From NCBI GenBank assembly GCA_037954235.1, contig JBBMOA010000007.1, positions 21,808,457 through 21,872,456 of the forward strand: DNA of 64,000 nt, given 5' to 3'. This DNA comes from Aulostomus chinensis (Eukaryota > Chordata > Actinopteri > Syngnathiformes > Aulostomidae). How positions within the stretch are numbered: position 1 is the first letter of the stretch; every line of letters starts with the position of its first letter. Under the pieces are notes generated by a model. It did no database searches. It was not told the DNA's origin and saw nothing but the letters and a program-made list of their open reading frames with translations. Shown here one piece after another: positions 12,815-25,100 of the stretch. The position numbers and the translations under genes were made by a program.

Positions 12815-14140
12815 GGTCGACCAGGAGAAATAGCTGGAAAACAAAATGAGGGGAAATGTCCAGACCTAAGAGCAGTAACGTCTTATATTACTGGCGTCAT
12901 AAACGCACGTAAAAAGATAGCAAACCATTCAGTTAATGGAGCGTTGATGTCTAACGTCAAATATCAAAAGAGACAAAGCTTACCTCTTGGCAGACAGTAG
13001 ACACACTTTTCCAGACTTTTTATATCCCCAGAGCTCCTTTAGTGAAGTAACGCTATTGCTTAACTGCTGGCCATATTGCTTACTTTACAACGCATGGTTA
13101 ACTAGCGTTAGCCAGGCTAAGTTAGCTTGCCTTAACAACAAAGAAAAGGCATAAAACGCGGATGACACATTCGTCTATTTAATTTCATTAGCGGCATACA
13201 TTCCCATGTCAGTTGAACGACACTTCTGTTGTTTTTTTGGCCCAGCGGTTTACCTTTGACATACGATGCTAACACCAGTGGCTAACCGGTCGGCCGTCCT
13301 CTTTAAGAACAGCAGACTCGCCCACTTTGAAAAGTCGCGCGCACTGGCAGCGCCAAACTACTGGAGGACGGAACACGACCACCCCTGCGGTCCCGAGCTA
13401 CAAATACCATCATATCGGACGGTAATTCCGTTGCAGACTTCTATATGTGTTTAATATTTTCCTCAACCACAAACCATCCTGTAGCCACTTCATAAACATT
13501 TATCCTGTAGTTAACAGCGGAACTGCGACGCTACCCACGTCCCCATGGTAACGGCGTTTTTAGATTTATGGGTAATGTAGTCTTTCCTCGTGTTCAGGCT
13601 TATTTCAGGGGATTGGTCCCCTGGTCAGTTTTTCCTAAAACACTGTCAGTTTGTGAAATTTGGAAACAAAATCGGTCACTTTATGCAATGAGATCTTGAA
13701 AAGATGCCTCAAAAATGTTCGTCAAACAAAAGAAAAGTCAAATTTTGTGTTCCCAAATTGTGGTTAGAGGCTGTTATGTGCAAGCCTTAAAAGACTGATT
13801 AGCGCGATATTGTTGAAGTTTGCGGTAAAACGGTACAATACTTGAAATGCAGTCACGTTAAGGGAAGGTACATTGTGACGTAAAATCCTGAGGTCCCGCC
13901 CCCGTCTGTTGGGTCCTTCCGTGTTTGCGCCGCTGCTCCGTCAGCTGTTTCAAAATCAGCTCCTAATTTTGCAACACGGGCTGACCCGGCCTAAACTCCT
14001 GTGTGAGAACTGACTTCGGATCAGCAATGTGGCTCCCGGATCCTCGTGTGACAGTCAGCTGATCGCAGTCAGGATATCCGAACTCTCTGAGCTCTGCAGC
14101 TAGTCGGCGAACAGTAGAAATAAACACGAATAAGCGAGAA
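12815..14140. promoter_or_regulatory. Divergent cep152/galk2 promoter and 5' leader region
   Basis: The two start codons face away from each other across 1.3 kb. On the minus strand a plausible non-coding first exon of cep152 ends at 12987 with a good donor (CTGCCAAGAG then GTAAGC), and an acceptor lies at about 12833, 19 bases before the ATG. The galk2 leader is unspliced as far as I can see. The region 13250-14110 is richer in CpG than its surroundings, and no TATA box is evident, as expected for a housekeeping divergent promoter. Confidence 0.65.
13539..13552. promoter_or_regulatory. RFX X-box-like palindrome
   Basis: GTCCCCATGGTAAC fits the X-box form GTNRCC-N(0-3)-RGYAAC with one mismatch in the left half site and a perfect right half site. 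RFX factors activate many ciliary and centriolar genes through such sites. Here it lies about 725 bases upstream of the cep152 start codon and about 590 upstream of galk2. Function is inferred. Confidence 0.4.
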
Positions 14141-17083
14141 ATGGCTTTAAATCCACCCAAGATAAAAGCTTCGATCTCTGCAAATGAAAGGTGAGTGCAT
14201 GTACGATGTTGATGATTGTCCGGGAAACAGATGGATGAGGAAAGCAGATGTAGTATATGTTGATTAATCATATAACCTCTTATTCTATATTTTTACAGGC
14301 TACAAAACTTGAAAAATACTTTTGAAACCAAGTATGGAGAATGTCCTCTCTTCTATGCTTGTGCACCAGGGAGGGTGAATCTTATAGGTAATTCATTTTT
14401 AATGGTCAGTTAACAAGAAAAGGTCAAGGCAAATGATACATTGAAAAAAAATTGTGACTGTAAAGAAGACAAACAAGAACAAGACAAAACAAGTTTAACA
14501 TTTTTGGCTGATGTGGTGATCTGGACCTCAGAAATGAACAATGACATCATGTAAACACAATGTCACGGAGAAAACTATGGGACATTGTAAGTTCCTCAAG
14601 TCTGCAATGAATTTAAATGTTCATTTTCATTATTATTATTTTTTTTTATTATTATTATTATCATCATTCTTTTTGAATGACTTCTAAATAGATTTTTAAA
14701 ATATTCATATAGAAACAAAACAGGACTGTAAGGAATATCCCTTAAAGCATAATTTTTCTCTTAACAACTGTTGCTTGAGTCAGTTTTCTCCTCATCACAC
14801 AGGTCTCTTCCCACTGTGTGATGTGTAGAGGACTGACTCAAGTTAACACACCTCAGTTGTCAAGAGAAAAAAACAGAAGTGTCACTGCAGGATATTGCGT
14901 ACCTGATTTCCTCCTGGAATGTTGGTCTCAGTGCTCAACTTAAAAACCTTTTGTCAGTTTATTTGTTTCCTTTTTTATTCACCACTTCTCCTTTTCACAT
15001 TTAACAGGAGAGCACATCGATTATTGCGGCTACTCTGTGCTTCCCATGGCTATTGAACAGAATATCCTTGCAGCCGTCTCAGTGAACAATTCAGGGAAGA
15101 TCCAACTGGCCAACGCAAACCCCCAATACAGGTAAATGTATGGAGTTAAAATCACGTCCAAACCTCACAAACACACAAAACATACTACAAAACATACACA
15201 AAACTAAAATCTTTCAAGTACAATAAAAAGTATCCTTCAAGTACAAAAAAACAATTCAACAACACGAAAAACTGTCACATGACTTGGCACAATCTTTAGT
15301 TTGTACTTGAAAGATTTTAGTTTGTACTTGAATGATGTTTTTTTGTGATTGAGGAAATATGTTTTTTTGTATGTGTAAAACGTGGTGTATTTGTTTCTGA
15401 AGCATGGTGTATTTGTTAGATGGGTACATTTCTTATTTGCCAAACAAAATGTATTAGTTTGTGAATGAAGTTTTGTATTTGCAAACCACACTGAGTTTGT
15501 TTGTGAATCGTTGGGCGTGAGTAAAACATGTTTTGTGTGTTGGTGAGGTTTTGGCATGATTTTAACTCCATATAAACGGCTCTTAAAGTTGTTGAACTCT
15601 TCCATGTGTAATTACTTCTGGAGCTTGTTGTTTGTGTGTTTGCAGTGACTTCAGTGTGTCGTGTTCAGAGGATATAGCCATTGACAGAGATAATCCAAGA
15701 TGGCACTATTATTTCCTCTGTGGAGTTAAAGGGATTCAGGTATGACATGTGTTTGAGTCTCGTGAGCTGTTGTTCCTAACCAAGGAAGCATATGTTAATG
15801 GAATTTATTAAATTAAATATCTTGTATTTAATGCAGGAGAAATTTGGGATCCCTCATTTATCAGGGATGTCGTGTGTCGTCGATGGAACCATTCCTCCGA
15901 GCTCCGGCCTTTCCAGTTCTAGTGCCTTAGTTTGTTGTGCTGGACTTGTGACCATGGAGGCAAATCAGAAGTCCCTCTCTAAGGTGAAATTATATTAGGA
16001 TTTGAAAGGGGAAAAAAAGATTCAGTCCTCTGAAGATCACCAAATCTTTTGCTACAGCAGTCAAGATAAGTGACCACGTTTTTCCTTTTTAAATGGTTTT
16101 TGTAATGTTTCTCTCTTTGTATTCTTGATTCCCTCAGGTTGCACTTGCAGAGATATGTGCCAGATGTGAGCGCTACATCGGCACAGAGGGAGGAGGCATG
16201 GACCAGTCCATCTCCTTCCTGGCAGAAAGAGGAACTGTATGTCGTAGTCACTCAGTATGAATGAGATGAGATGATTTGTAGAAAACAAATACAGTTTCAA
16301 GAATTAATGTATTTTAGTTATAACCCTTACAAAAGAAAGATATAATACAGAGATTACTACATTCGGGTAGTTGTGTATGCTTCAACCGCCTACAGGGATT
16401 AGTGTTGAAACTCATCTTCCTGCCATCAGGCGAAGCTGATAGATTTCCAGCCTCTACGGGCCACTGATGTCAAACTTCCAGACGGAGCCGTGTTTGTTAT
16501 TTCCAACTGCTGCGTGGAGATGAATAAAGCTGCTTCTTCTCACTTCAACATCCGTGTGGTGGAGTGTCGCATCGCAACGAAGGTGCTGAACCAGGTTCTG
16601 TAGGGCTCAGAGTGCATGTGCGTTCTTTTACTTGAATGTTTTGTGTGCTGTGAACACAGATGCTGGCCCACGCGCAGGGTCTGACCTCTAGCAGGCTGGT
16701 GAAGCTGGCCCAGGTTCAGACAGAGCTGAGGGCGTCCCTGGAGGAGATGGTGCAGCTGGTGGAAGAGGTCCTGCATCTTGAGCCCTACAGCAGAGAGGAG
16801 ATCTGCAAGGTTCTGGGCATCACGTCTGAGCAGTTTTCTACTGAGCTGCTGAGCACAAATACCCAGCATGGTGAACTTTAGTTTTTCTGCATCTTCAGTT
16901 CTTCATCTAATTAATTTCAAGGGTCATCCACCATTCCACATACACACTATATATGAGAGGGCTACACACCGTTTAAAATATTATTTTCCTCTTAAAGTTT
17001 AACTGTAATTGTAACCAGTCATAGGTTACATAGTGCTGACAATTAGCTCCAATCTGATAAATGAAAATATTTGACCTTTTGTG

Positions 17084-17121
<38 letters not shown>

Positions 17122-17938
17122 GAAACATTTCAAGCTGCATCAGCGAGCCAAGCATGTTTATGGGGAAGCTGCGCGGGTGCTGCAGTTTAAACACGTGTGT
17201 GATTCTGAACCTGTTGGATCCATCCAGCTGCTGGGAGACCTGATGAACCAGAGTCATGCCAGCTGCAGACACTTGTACGAGTGCAGCTGCCCTGAACTGG
17301 ACCAACTGGTTGAAATTTGTCTGTGAGTGCATCAACCTTTCCCTTCCCAGTAAATGTAACAGTCATGCACACGGCAGAGAGAGAGAGGTCAAAAGAACTT
17401 CCTAATCTCTACCAAAGAGGTTATGACTTTTGGGAGCATCTACAGAATTTTCCAAACTTGGTGGAGGAGTGTAGCGTGGGCAAAGGAAGAACTCATTTAA
17501 TAATGGAAAGAGAAAACCTTGACTGACTGATCTAGTTTTAGAGGTTTAACCGTTAAAAAAGGAGGTGTGAGAAATTTGTGTGTTCGTATCGTCTGCTTTG
17601 AGAAATTGAGATAAGGCTTGAGGTCAAGCCATCACCATTTCTATTAACTGCATACATTATGCTGTTTTCCATTAATAACATCTATTTTTCATTGCATAAA
17701 TATTTTTTTTCTTGTTCCTCTTGGTTTCAGGAAGTCGGGGGCTGTGGGCTCTCGGCTGACAGGAGCAGGATGGGGCGGCTGTGCTGTCTCCATGGTTCCC
17801 AGTAAGAACGTGGAGTCGTTTATACAAGCATTGAGGGAAGCATACTACCTCCCTGACTCACGCAGAGCAGCCATGGAAAAACAGAGTCTGTTTGTGTCCA
17901 AGCCAGGCGGAGGAGCGGCTATTCTCCTCGAGGAGTGA
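14141..17938 (+). CDS. galk2: N-acetylgalactosamine kinase (galactokinase 2)
   Basis: GALK2 is a cytosolic GHMP-family kinase that phosphorylates GalNAc (and, less well, galactose) at C1 using ATP, salvaging GalNAc. Exons: 14141-14190, 14299-14387, 15008-15131, 15646-15739, 15837-15983, 16138-16236, 16430-16582, 16660-16870, 17121-17322, 17731-17938. The joined product is 458 residues, the same as human GALK2. Visible signatures are the galactokinase motif [19 protein letters not shown] (near residue 40), the GHMP ATP-binding motif [13 protein letters not shown] (about 139-151), the [10 protein letters not shown] segment whose Asp190 is the catalytic base position, and the C-terminal [12 protein letters not shown] glycine loop. 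All key residues are intact. Intron 2 contains a fold-back element, intron 3 a MITE, and the acceptor of exon 9 uses a pure (TC)n tract as its pyrimidine tract. It converges with atp8b4. Confidence 0.97.
14717..14912. repeat. Imperfect fold-back (palindromic) element in galk2 intron 2
   Basis: The two halves are imperfect inverted copies. The inner arms TTGAGTCAG (about 14774-14782) and CTGACTCAA (14832-14840), CATCACACAG and CTGTGTGATG, and the outer arms TTCTCTTAACAACTG and CAGTTGTCAAGAGAA all pair around a loop near 14803-14813. Further out, GGAATATCC and GGATATTGC also pair. It looks like a short palindromic MITE. Confidence 0.7.
15139..15572. mobile_element. MITE with terminal inverted repeats and TA duplication in galk2 intron 3
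   Basis: The left end TATGGAGTTAAAATC (from 15139) and the right end GATTTTAACTCCATA (to 15572) are perfect inverses. Pairing continues imperfectly inward for about 45 bases (CCTCACAAACACACAAAACA against TGTTTTGTGTGTTGGTGAGG). The outermost TA on each side is the likely target duplication, as for Tc1/mariner-type non-autonomous elements. The inside contains further inverted blocks (CTTTCAAGTAC and GTACTTGAAAG). No open frame of interest is present. The element starts 7 bases after the last base of exon 3. Confidence 0.85.
17087..17118. repeat. (TC)n tract forming the polypyrimidine tract of a galk2 acceptor
   Basis: A run of TC dinucleotides leads directly into the AG of the exon 9 acceptor (exon starts 17121). 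Confidence 0.9.
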
Positions 17939-17972
17939 AGTTTTTTCATTGCGACAAGTCTGCCTCCAAGGA

Positions 17973-17978
17973 AATAAA
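17973..17978 (+). terminator. galk2 polyadenylation signal
   Basis: AATAAA lies 35 bases after the galk2 stop codon, the first canonical signal after the coding region. Confidence 0.7.
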
Positions 17979-19197
17979 TGAATATGAGTGAATTTGTTTA
18001 CATTATAGGGTAACAAATTTGAGGCGTTTCTGTTTTATTTCACCTCTTGCTAGAGATTATTGTGGAATATAAGGGCCAAAGACTTTCATCCCTGTTGCAT
18101 TATTTCTTACAGAGGGAAAATGTGTTGTGTTAAAATATGATTTTTCAAATTACAAATGTTTGTATGATAAATGTATATTGTGTTGCTAATTCACTGTCTT
18201 ACGATTCAGATAATGTTGCTGTAAAAGACACAACAACAAACGTTAAGTTTTTGTTGTAAGAAATCCATCAATCTTTTATAGAGTTTTTAAGTGCCACTTT
18301 ATTATACAAGTATGTTTTTTTAATCATAAATTGGATGAAGCTGTTATGTTCCTCTCTTTTGCTGGTCATGCCATGTGTGTGCGACAGGGAAATCCCTCCC
18401 CTGCAGTCAAAATTATTTCCAGTTACTCTTCCTGACGGGTGATCTAATAAAAATGGACATTTATGTGAATCGTCACATTTTTTTAAAAATTCAAATGTAT
18501 TTACAGAGCACTTTTCAACAAAACAATAAAAATCAATTTAAAATCCTTTATAAAAGAATGACCAAACATAGAAACATGAAAATAGATTTAGCATATAGTG
18601 CACAAACATAGAATAAAAATGAAAGATTGGTAGTTAAGAAAAAATAAAATAAATATAAATTTGGATTTTCAATGTAAAATAAATAAAATATAAGAAGTTA
18701 CTTGTGATAGTCAATAGCAAAATGTTGATCAAATCTGACAAAAAGTCAAAAGAATAAAACATTATAAAACCATTAAAAGCCCAGACTAAGATATACTTTT
18801 TACTTTGCTTTTTAAGATGTCAATAGTTTGAGTTCCTCTCAGACCATCTGGAAATGTGTTCAAGTGTCATGGTGCTTAACCGCTGAGAGCAGTGACACCA
18901 CATATTTATGTTCTTCTTTGTAGGTCAGTTAAAAGCAGAACATGGGGAAGCGAGAGGTCTTCCTGCGCTACAAAACATTTCAGAGAGGTAGCGTGGTGCA
19001 AAGCCTTGTAGTGGCTAAACTACACTACTAACTGCTGTCTCATTTGTATATTCAAAAATCCTGTCTTTTGGTAAATGGTTCCTCTAGATAATCATATTTT
19101 GATTGGGCTTTTGCATTCTGTTTTAAAAAAAAGTTCACATTCCGACCAATAAAAAAATGAGGTATATCTGTATTGTGCATCTGGTTTCCTGAACTAC
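17979..19197. other. Convergent intergenic region galk2-atp8b4
   Basis: This 1.2 kb lies between two convergent genes and must hold the atp8b4 3' UTR. It is AT-rich. The part from 18820 to 19020 has the feel of a degraded interspersed repeat, but I cannot name it. No gene is visible. Confidence 0.6.
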
Positions 19198-22049
19198 TCA
19201 GTTAGTGTCTATAATATTGCTGCTTCCTGGTTCTGTGGTGTTTTCATCAGAGATGCAAGAGACTTCATTCCTTCTCTTTAACACATTTTCTATCCATGTG
19301 GAACTCTGCATCCTGTTTCCAAGGGAACCAGCAGAAGATACTGTGCTCCTCATGTTTTTTCCAGAAGTAATTAGCTCTCCGTAGCCCTGTTGGTGGGAGA
19401 AGGCGTAGGCAGATCGGCGGGAGCTTGTCCTGCTTACTCGCCTGAAGTTCTGCTCCTGAGGGTCTGGCCCCTCTCTGGACTGTTGTAGACGGACCTGTTC
19501 AAATATAATCATGGGAGGAATTTATTGAAGTGTTGATCATTAACACAACAACTTTAAGAATTAATAGCTCTATACCTTATCCGATAGAGTAGGGAAGAGC
19601 TCCACCATCAGAAATCTGACCGCTAAACTGGGTACAACGCACACCACAATAGTGAGCAAAATAACCAACCACACACTCTTTTCAGAGAGTGAGTTGCGGG
19701 CCGTGCCTGAGAAAACACAAAGTCAGATTTACTTTTTTCTAAATTTCCATGCATCAGTATGATTTTCTCACTGAGTCACACTCACCAATAAATGGGAAGT
19801 GACTTGTAAAGATGCCAAATGTACCGTCACTTTGCAGTGTAAATAAAACAGCAAAGTAGATAGCCAGGCTCCCCCATATGAAGAGATGATTGATTACTGT
19901 CCAGTAGTGTGTGTCCAGTCCAATCTATGAAGAGATGCATGAATCTTACATGATTGAGGAGGAAGTGTTGATTTGCAAATTTTTTTTTTAGAAGACATTC
20001 GTAAAGTGGATCAACGATTAATAAAAATAATATACAAAATACTATAAAATGTAATCAATGCAAAACTTTGTATTGCATTTATTGTTTATCAAATTTCAAA
20101 AGGGCTTTTTTTTCCTCTGTTTTTTAGAAATTAACCTTTCAGTTATAGATAATAGCTTTCTTGCAGTAGTTTCAATCTTGTTTCATTTACACTCTTACCT
20201 GAACGTTCACAACAACGATTAAGGATGTTGCTATGGTGACCGCTAACGCTTGTTGGTCAGAAAAGTGCGAGCCATCGTCTCTTGTGATCAGCAAGAAGGC
20301 TCCGTAAGGAACAAAGAAGAGCAGGAAAGATGTGGCCGTCCCTTGCAGAGTGCAGAGGAAGAACTGACGTTTGTTGAAGAGAAGATTTTCTTGGCCAGGT
20401 TTGTAAAGACTCGGGTAGCGTAGGCTGTTCTTATCACTGACATCCTGCAGGAAACAGAAATTCATCACGTAACATATTTTACTGTATGTGTAAAATATGT
20501 TATGTGATGGATGGAGTGGTGGCGTGGTGGTGCAGCGGTCAGCACTGTCGCCTCACAGCAAGAAGGTTCTGGGTTCGAGCCCCAGCTCGAGCACAGGATC
20601 TTCCTGTGTGTAGTCTGCATGTTCTGTGCTTGTGTGGATTCTCTCTGGTACTCCGGCTTCCTCTCACAGTCATCAAGAGAGGACGAGGCTGATTGATACT
20701 CTAAATTGACCGTAGGTGTGACTGTGAGTGTGAATGGTTGTCTGTCTATATGTGTTGGCCCTGTGATGGACTGGTGACCTGTCCAGTCCAGGGTGAACCA
20801 CGCCTCAAAAGCCACTGGGATAGGCTCCAGCCCCCCCCCCCCCCCCCCCCCCACGACCCTTAACAGGACAAGCAGAAGAAAACGGATGGATCGATAGAAT
20901 TTAAGTAAATCAAGTACAAGGAGTTACACGTTTCGTTAATATGACAGTAAAGGCTGTTTATGCTCAAATAGTGGCCTGTCTGACGTGATAGTTTCTTTAA
21001 AACAGAAAATAGAAAAGCATGATAAAAATAAATGTGATTTAGTTAGAAATACAAATTAAAGACATAACACAAATGAAAGAGCATCTTGATCTTCTTGATT
21101 CAAGAAGTTTAAATCTTTGCTGTACTTTGATTCACAAGCATTACCTGATTAAAAAGTCCCATTGCAATGACTGGCAGGGATGTAAAGACTATATTGAAGA
21201 GGGTAATGAACCACTGGTCGTACAAAGTCTGGAGAGACAATTAAACGCATCATTATTTCTACATAAGAAGAAGAAACATTAAAAGGGCAACGTGTTAAAT
21301 TATAATATTCCTACCTGAGCTGAGAAACCACAGAAGAAACCGTACCAAAAATGTACCAAAGTGAAGGCAAAGTTTTTGTAGAAGAAGTAGCAGAGGAAAT
21401 GACACATGCGGAAGTAGGACCAGCGTCCATGCACCAGCAAGAGTCGCCGCAGGTGGTGAAACTGAGCGAAGGAGTAGTCTGATGCTAGCACAGCCTGCAT
21501 CCCTTCCTGACCGCTAACGCCAACACCGATGTGAGCAGCTGAGGAAGAAAAAGAGTAATTTTGGTCACAAGCAGAAACTAAAGTATCAAATATTACATTA
21601 CTTACATATAATAGAACAACCCTTGAGAGCCAGTCCACTGAGTCAGTGCCATTTGCATGTTGTAACTTGCTAAAATGAAAGTTTGTATCTTTTTCTGCAC
21701 CTACCAAAATGGGTTCAATGCTTATGGCATGGGAGCACTTATGGTCTCTTAGGATTTTACCAAAAAAAGAAGTTTAAAAACCTGTAGGAGACTTTTATGC
21801 TACTTTTCCCAGACCAGGGTGTTCCAGTGTGTCATATCGACCCTGACACTTACCCTTGATCATGCTGACATCATTGGCTCCATCCCCTATGGCCAGAGTG
21901 ACGGCCCTCTTATGCCTCTTTACCAGCTCCACCACTTGAGCTTTCTGCATCGGAGTGACCCGACAGCAAACGACTGTTTTACACAAGCAGGCCACATCCA
22001 ACAAAGAAAGCTCCAGCTGTGGTTCCAGAGCATGAGCCTGCAGCAGGAC

Positions 22050-22134
<85 letters not shown>

Positions 22135-25100
22135 CACCTGTTACAGCGAGGGAGCAGGAAATGGAAGCTAAGTGAAGCTGAAGCACGTCAGCAGCTTCTC
22201 TCTCATTACACACTCAGCACAGTCAGCAGCAGCCCCAAAGATGCCTGACTCAGCAAGACAATCACTGTTAAACAAACAAAACAAGTCCCACAGGCTTAAT
22301 TCCCAAAATAACACAAATCACAAGAGGATTGTGCTCCCATCGTTATATATGGTTACACATCTGAGTCACTTACCAGACTGTCACCATTGATGACTAAGGC
22401 GTACTCTGCAATGATTGTTTCTTCAATCCTCTCCACATCTCCAGCACTGCTGACTCGACTCAGACGGAGGATGTGCTCCTTGGCACTCCTGAGGAGGAAC
22501 GTGAGGCAGTAAATGGTTTTTTTTTTGTGTAAAATTCCATCTTCAATTGAAAGACGTATCTCACATAAAACAATTCAACAGCACAATCAGTCAGGAAACA
22601 CAGTAATATGGATATTTCCTCTGGGACATTTGTGTGTGTGTCACCTGAGCTGCTGCTGCACCTCCACCAGAGTGTGACCGGAGATGACAAACACCTCCCT
22701 CATGTCGTCTCGCAGCAGGTTGCAGGAGTAGCCAATGTTCATGGCTGTTTCTGCAAAGGAATCAGTTCAATTAAGTCACCAGCAACTACAATATAGTTCA
22801 ATGTCTGTTTGGTAGAGATGTTCATGTTAGAATGACCTAGTTTGTCTCCTGTGAGGACCCAGATCTTGATGTCAGATAGATTTAGACAGGCGATTGTTTC
22901 AGGCACTCCTTCCTGAAGTTTGTCCTCTATTGCTGTGGCTCCTAGAAGCTTCAAACAGGACAGTAGAGTTTCTGCAGAGCCTGGATCAGTTTGCTCTCTC
23001 TCAAAGGACACAGACACACAATGTCAATTTTACCTTCAAGCCCTGCTCGATCTCCTCGTACAGAACCCCCAGCTGTTCCTCGCGGTTCTCCATTTCAGTG
23101 CTGGCAAACAGGAGCTTCTTCATCCAAACACGAAAACAGTCTTCATCGAGATCTTTGTAAGCCAGAGCTAATGTCCGAAGCCCTTCTCCAGCAAATGTCT
23201 GCAGATAGAAAAGGGGAGAAAAAAAGCAGCCAAGGAATTTCTTTGACAGGGAGACCATGTTTTTTGGTAGCAGTCTTCTGTCTGCAACAGCTAAGAGGCT
23301 AACTTTTAGTGATGGGCAGACTACTCATAGCATAGTCAGTAATACCTGACAAATTCATGTATATTTACAGTGATAACATCTCACTTTGTGTGTTTTTGTA
23401 CATTTGCTTTCTAATAACACTCACACTGAGATGCTCGGAGGTCGTACACATGAGGTTGAGACTTGACGGGTCCAAGCGGTCAAAGATGATCGTGTCAGCT
23501 CCTTTGGAGTACAGTTTGATCTGGCCTTGTGGAAACCTCACTACAGAACCCAAACACCAACAAAAATATTATTATGTTTTGTCACAGGTGAATCTCAATT
23601 CATAAAATAAATCGCAGGGTCCCTAATCATAAATAAGTTTATGATGTTGATTTTGAGGTTTCAATGAAGTCTCGATGACTGCTGGTGAGCATGGTGAAGA
23701 CTTAACCAATGACACTCATTCTCTTGCGCACGTTGTTGAAGTCCAGTATGGCCAGCAGCTGATAGGTGACAGCTTCTCCCATCTCGCACAGTGTGATGGT
23801 TTCTGGGGTTCTGGCCCTTAAGACAAATCCAAAGTTCCGTGCAGCAGTGACCAAAGCTCCCTCATCGGGTGACTGAGCCTGGAACACCAAATCCCCTACA
23901 AAAGGAACGTAAGTTGCATGGCTCTCTTCAGTTATACCTGTTCACAGCTGTACTACTGCATCATGTGGGTAGTCTACCTTCGCTCTTCTCCTCTGGCATC
24001 ACTGTGTGGCACAAAGCCAGCAGTCTGAAGAACTCCTGCACTGACGGATCCTGCAGTTTGATGGCTTCAACCAGGCTGCCATCGTAAAACTTAAACCTTC
24101 TGTCACACAGAGGGTTGAAGGAAAAGTCCACGCAGGTTGTTTTCTGAAGGCACAACCAGCATGTTAGAGGACACTGTAGAGGAAAGAGTTTCAAACATTC
24201 CTCATTTGTCTTGACACAAGTGTTCAAGTTCAAACACTCCAGGAAACAATATTGCTCCTTTTTGACCAAAGGGACAAGGAACTTTTGGAGGAACTAATTC
24301 CATCTGTATGTTTTGGTCGAAATTTTCTTAATTGGTTCTTCTTCTTTTTTTCAACGGCCAAACCACACAAACCGAGATGCATCATCTAGCAGAACAAGAA
24401 ACCTTACAACTGATGGGCTGACAGTGAGGTACAAGCTGAACTAGCTGTTAAGGCTGAGGACAACATCCAGCAGGGTTGTAAACAGAGACCCAAAATGAAG
24501 AAAAATAAAGCTTCTTTTTTAATTTAAAAAGACGAAACTATAAAGAGGAGCTCTGGATCAGATATGGGCTTTTCTCTCTCCTGAAACACCACAAACATTT
24601 CGTCAGAATATATGTCAAAGCATTCTCATTCTTAAGGAGTTTTAAATCACCATCACAGTGTGGAGCCACAGTTACGAGTCAATGTGCTGGGAGGAACGTG
24701 AACCCGTTCAGATCTTCAGTACTTGCCTCTGTTATTTCCACCTTCTGGTTGAATTCATCATAGACGTCACCTTCAAGATAAAAATGTATATTGTACATAT
24801 ATAGAAATGTAGCTTTGCCACTTTGTTTCAATATTTAAACTCATAGTGGTCTAATAAAATCTGGTGAACCAATTAATTACAACTGCCAATGATATATTAC
24901 CATGAATCAAGTCACAGGGGTTTAATAATGGAATTTGACTGCAGGATGGAAGAACTTCCACGAAAATGAAAAGATGCAAGTGTTTTGGTTTGGATGGCAG
25001 CACCTCAAATGAAAGTTAGTGGTTGATGGAGGCTGCGCTACACTTTTGGATAAACGCCACTTCCTGTGATTCTATGGAGTGACAGGAGTGGTTGAAATGG

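Noticed and set aside
18820..19030. Possible degraded LINE or SINE 3' to atp8b4
   Set aside because: The resemblance to common fish repeats is too weak to define ends or family by eye.
20538..20582. tRNA-like A and B boxes
   Set aside because: The region does not fold into a full cloverleaf that I can see and belongs to a dispersed SINE-type family, so it is not annotated as a tRNA gene.
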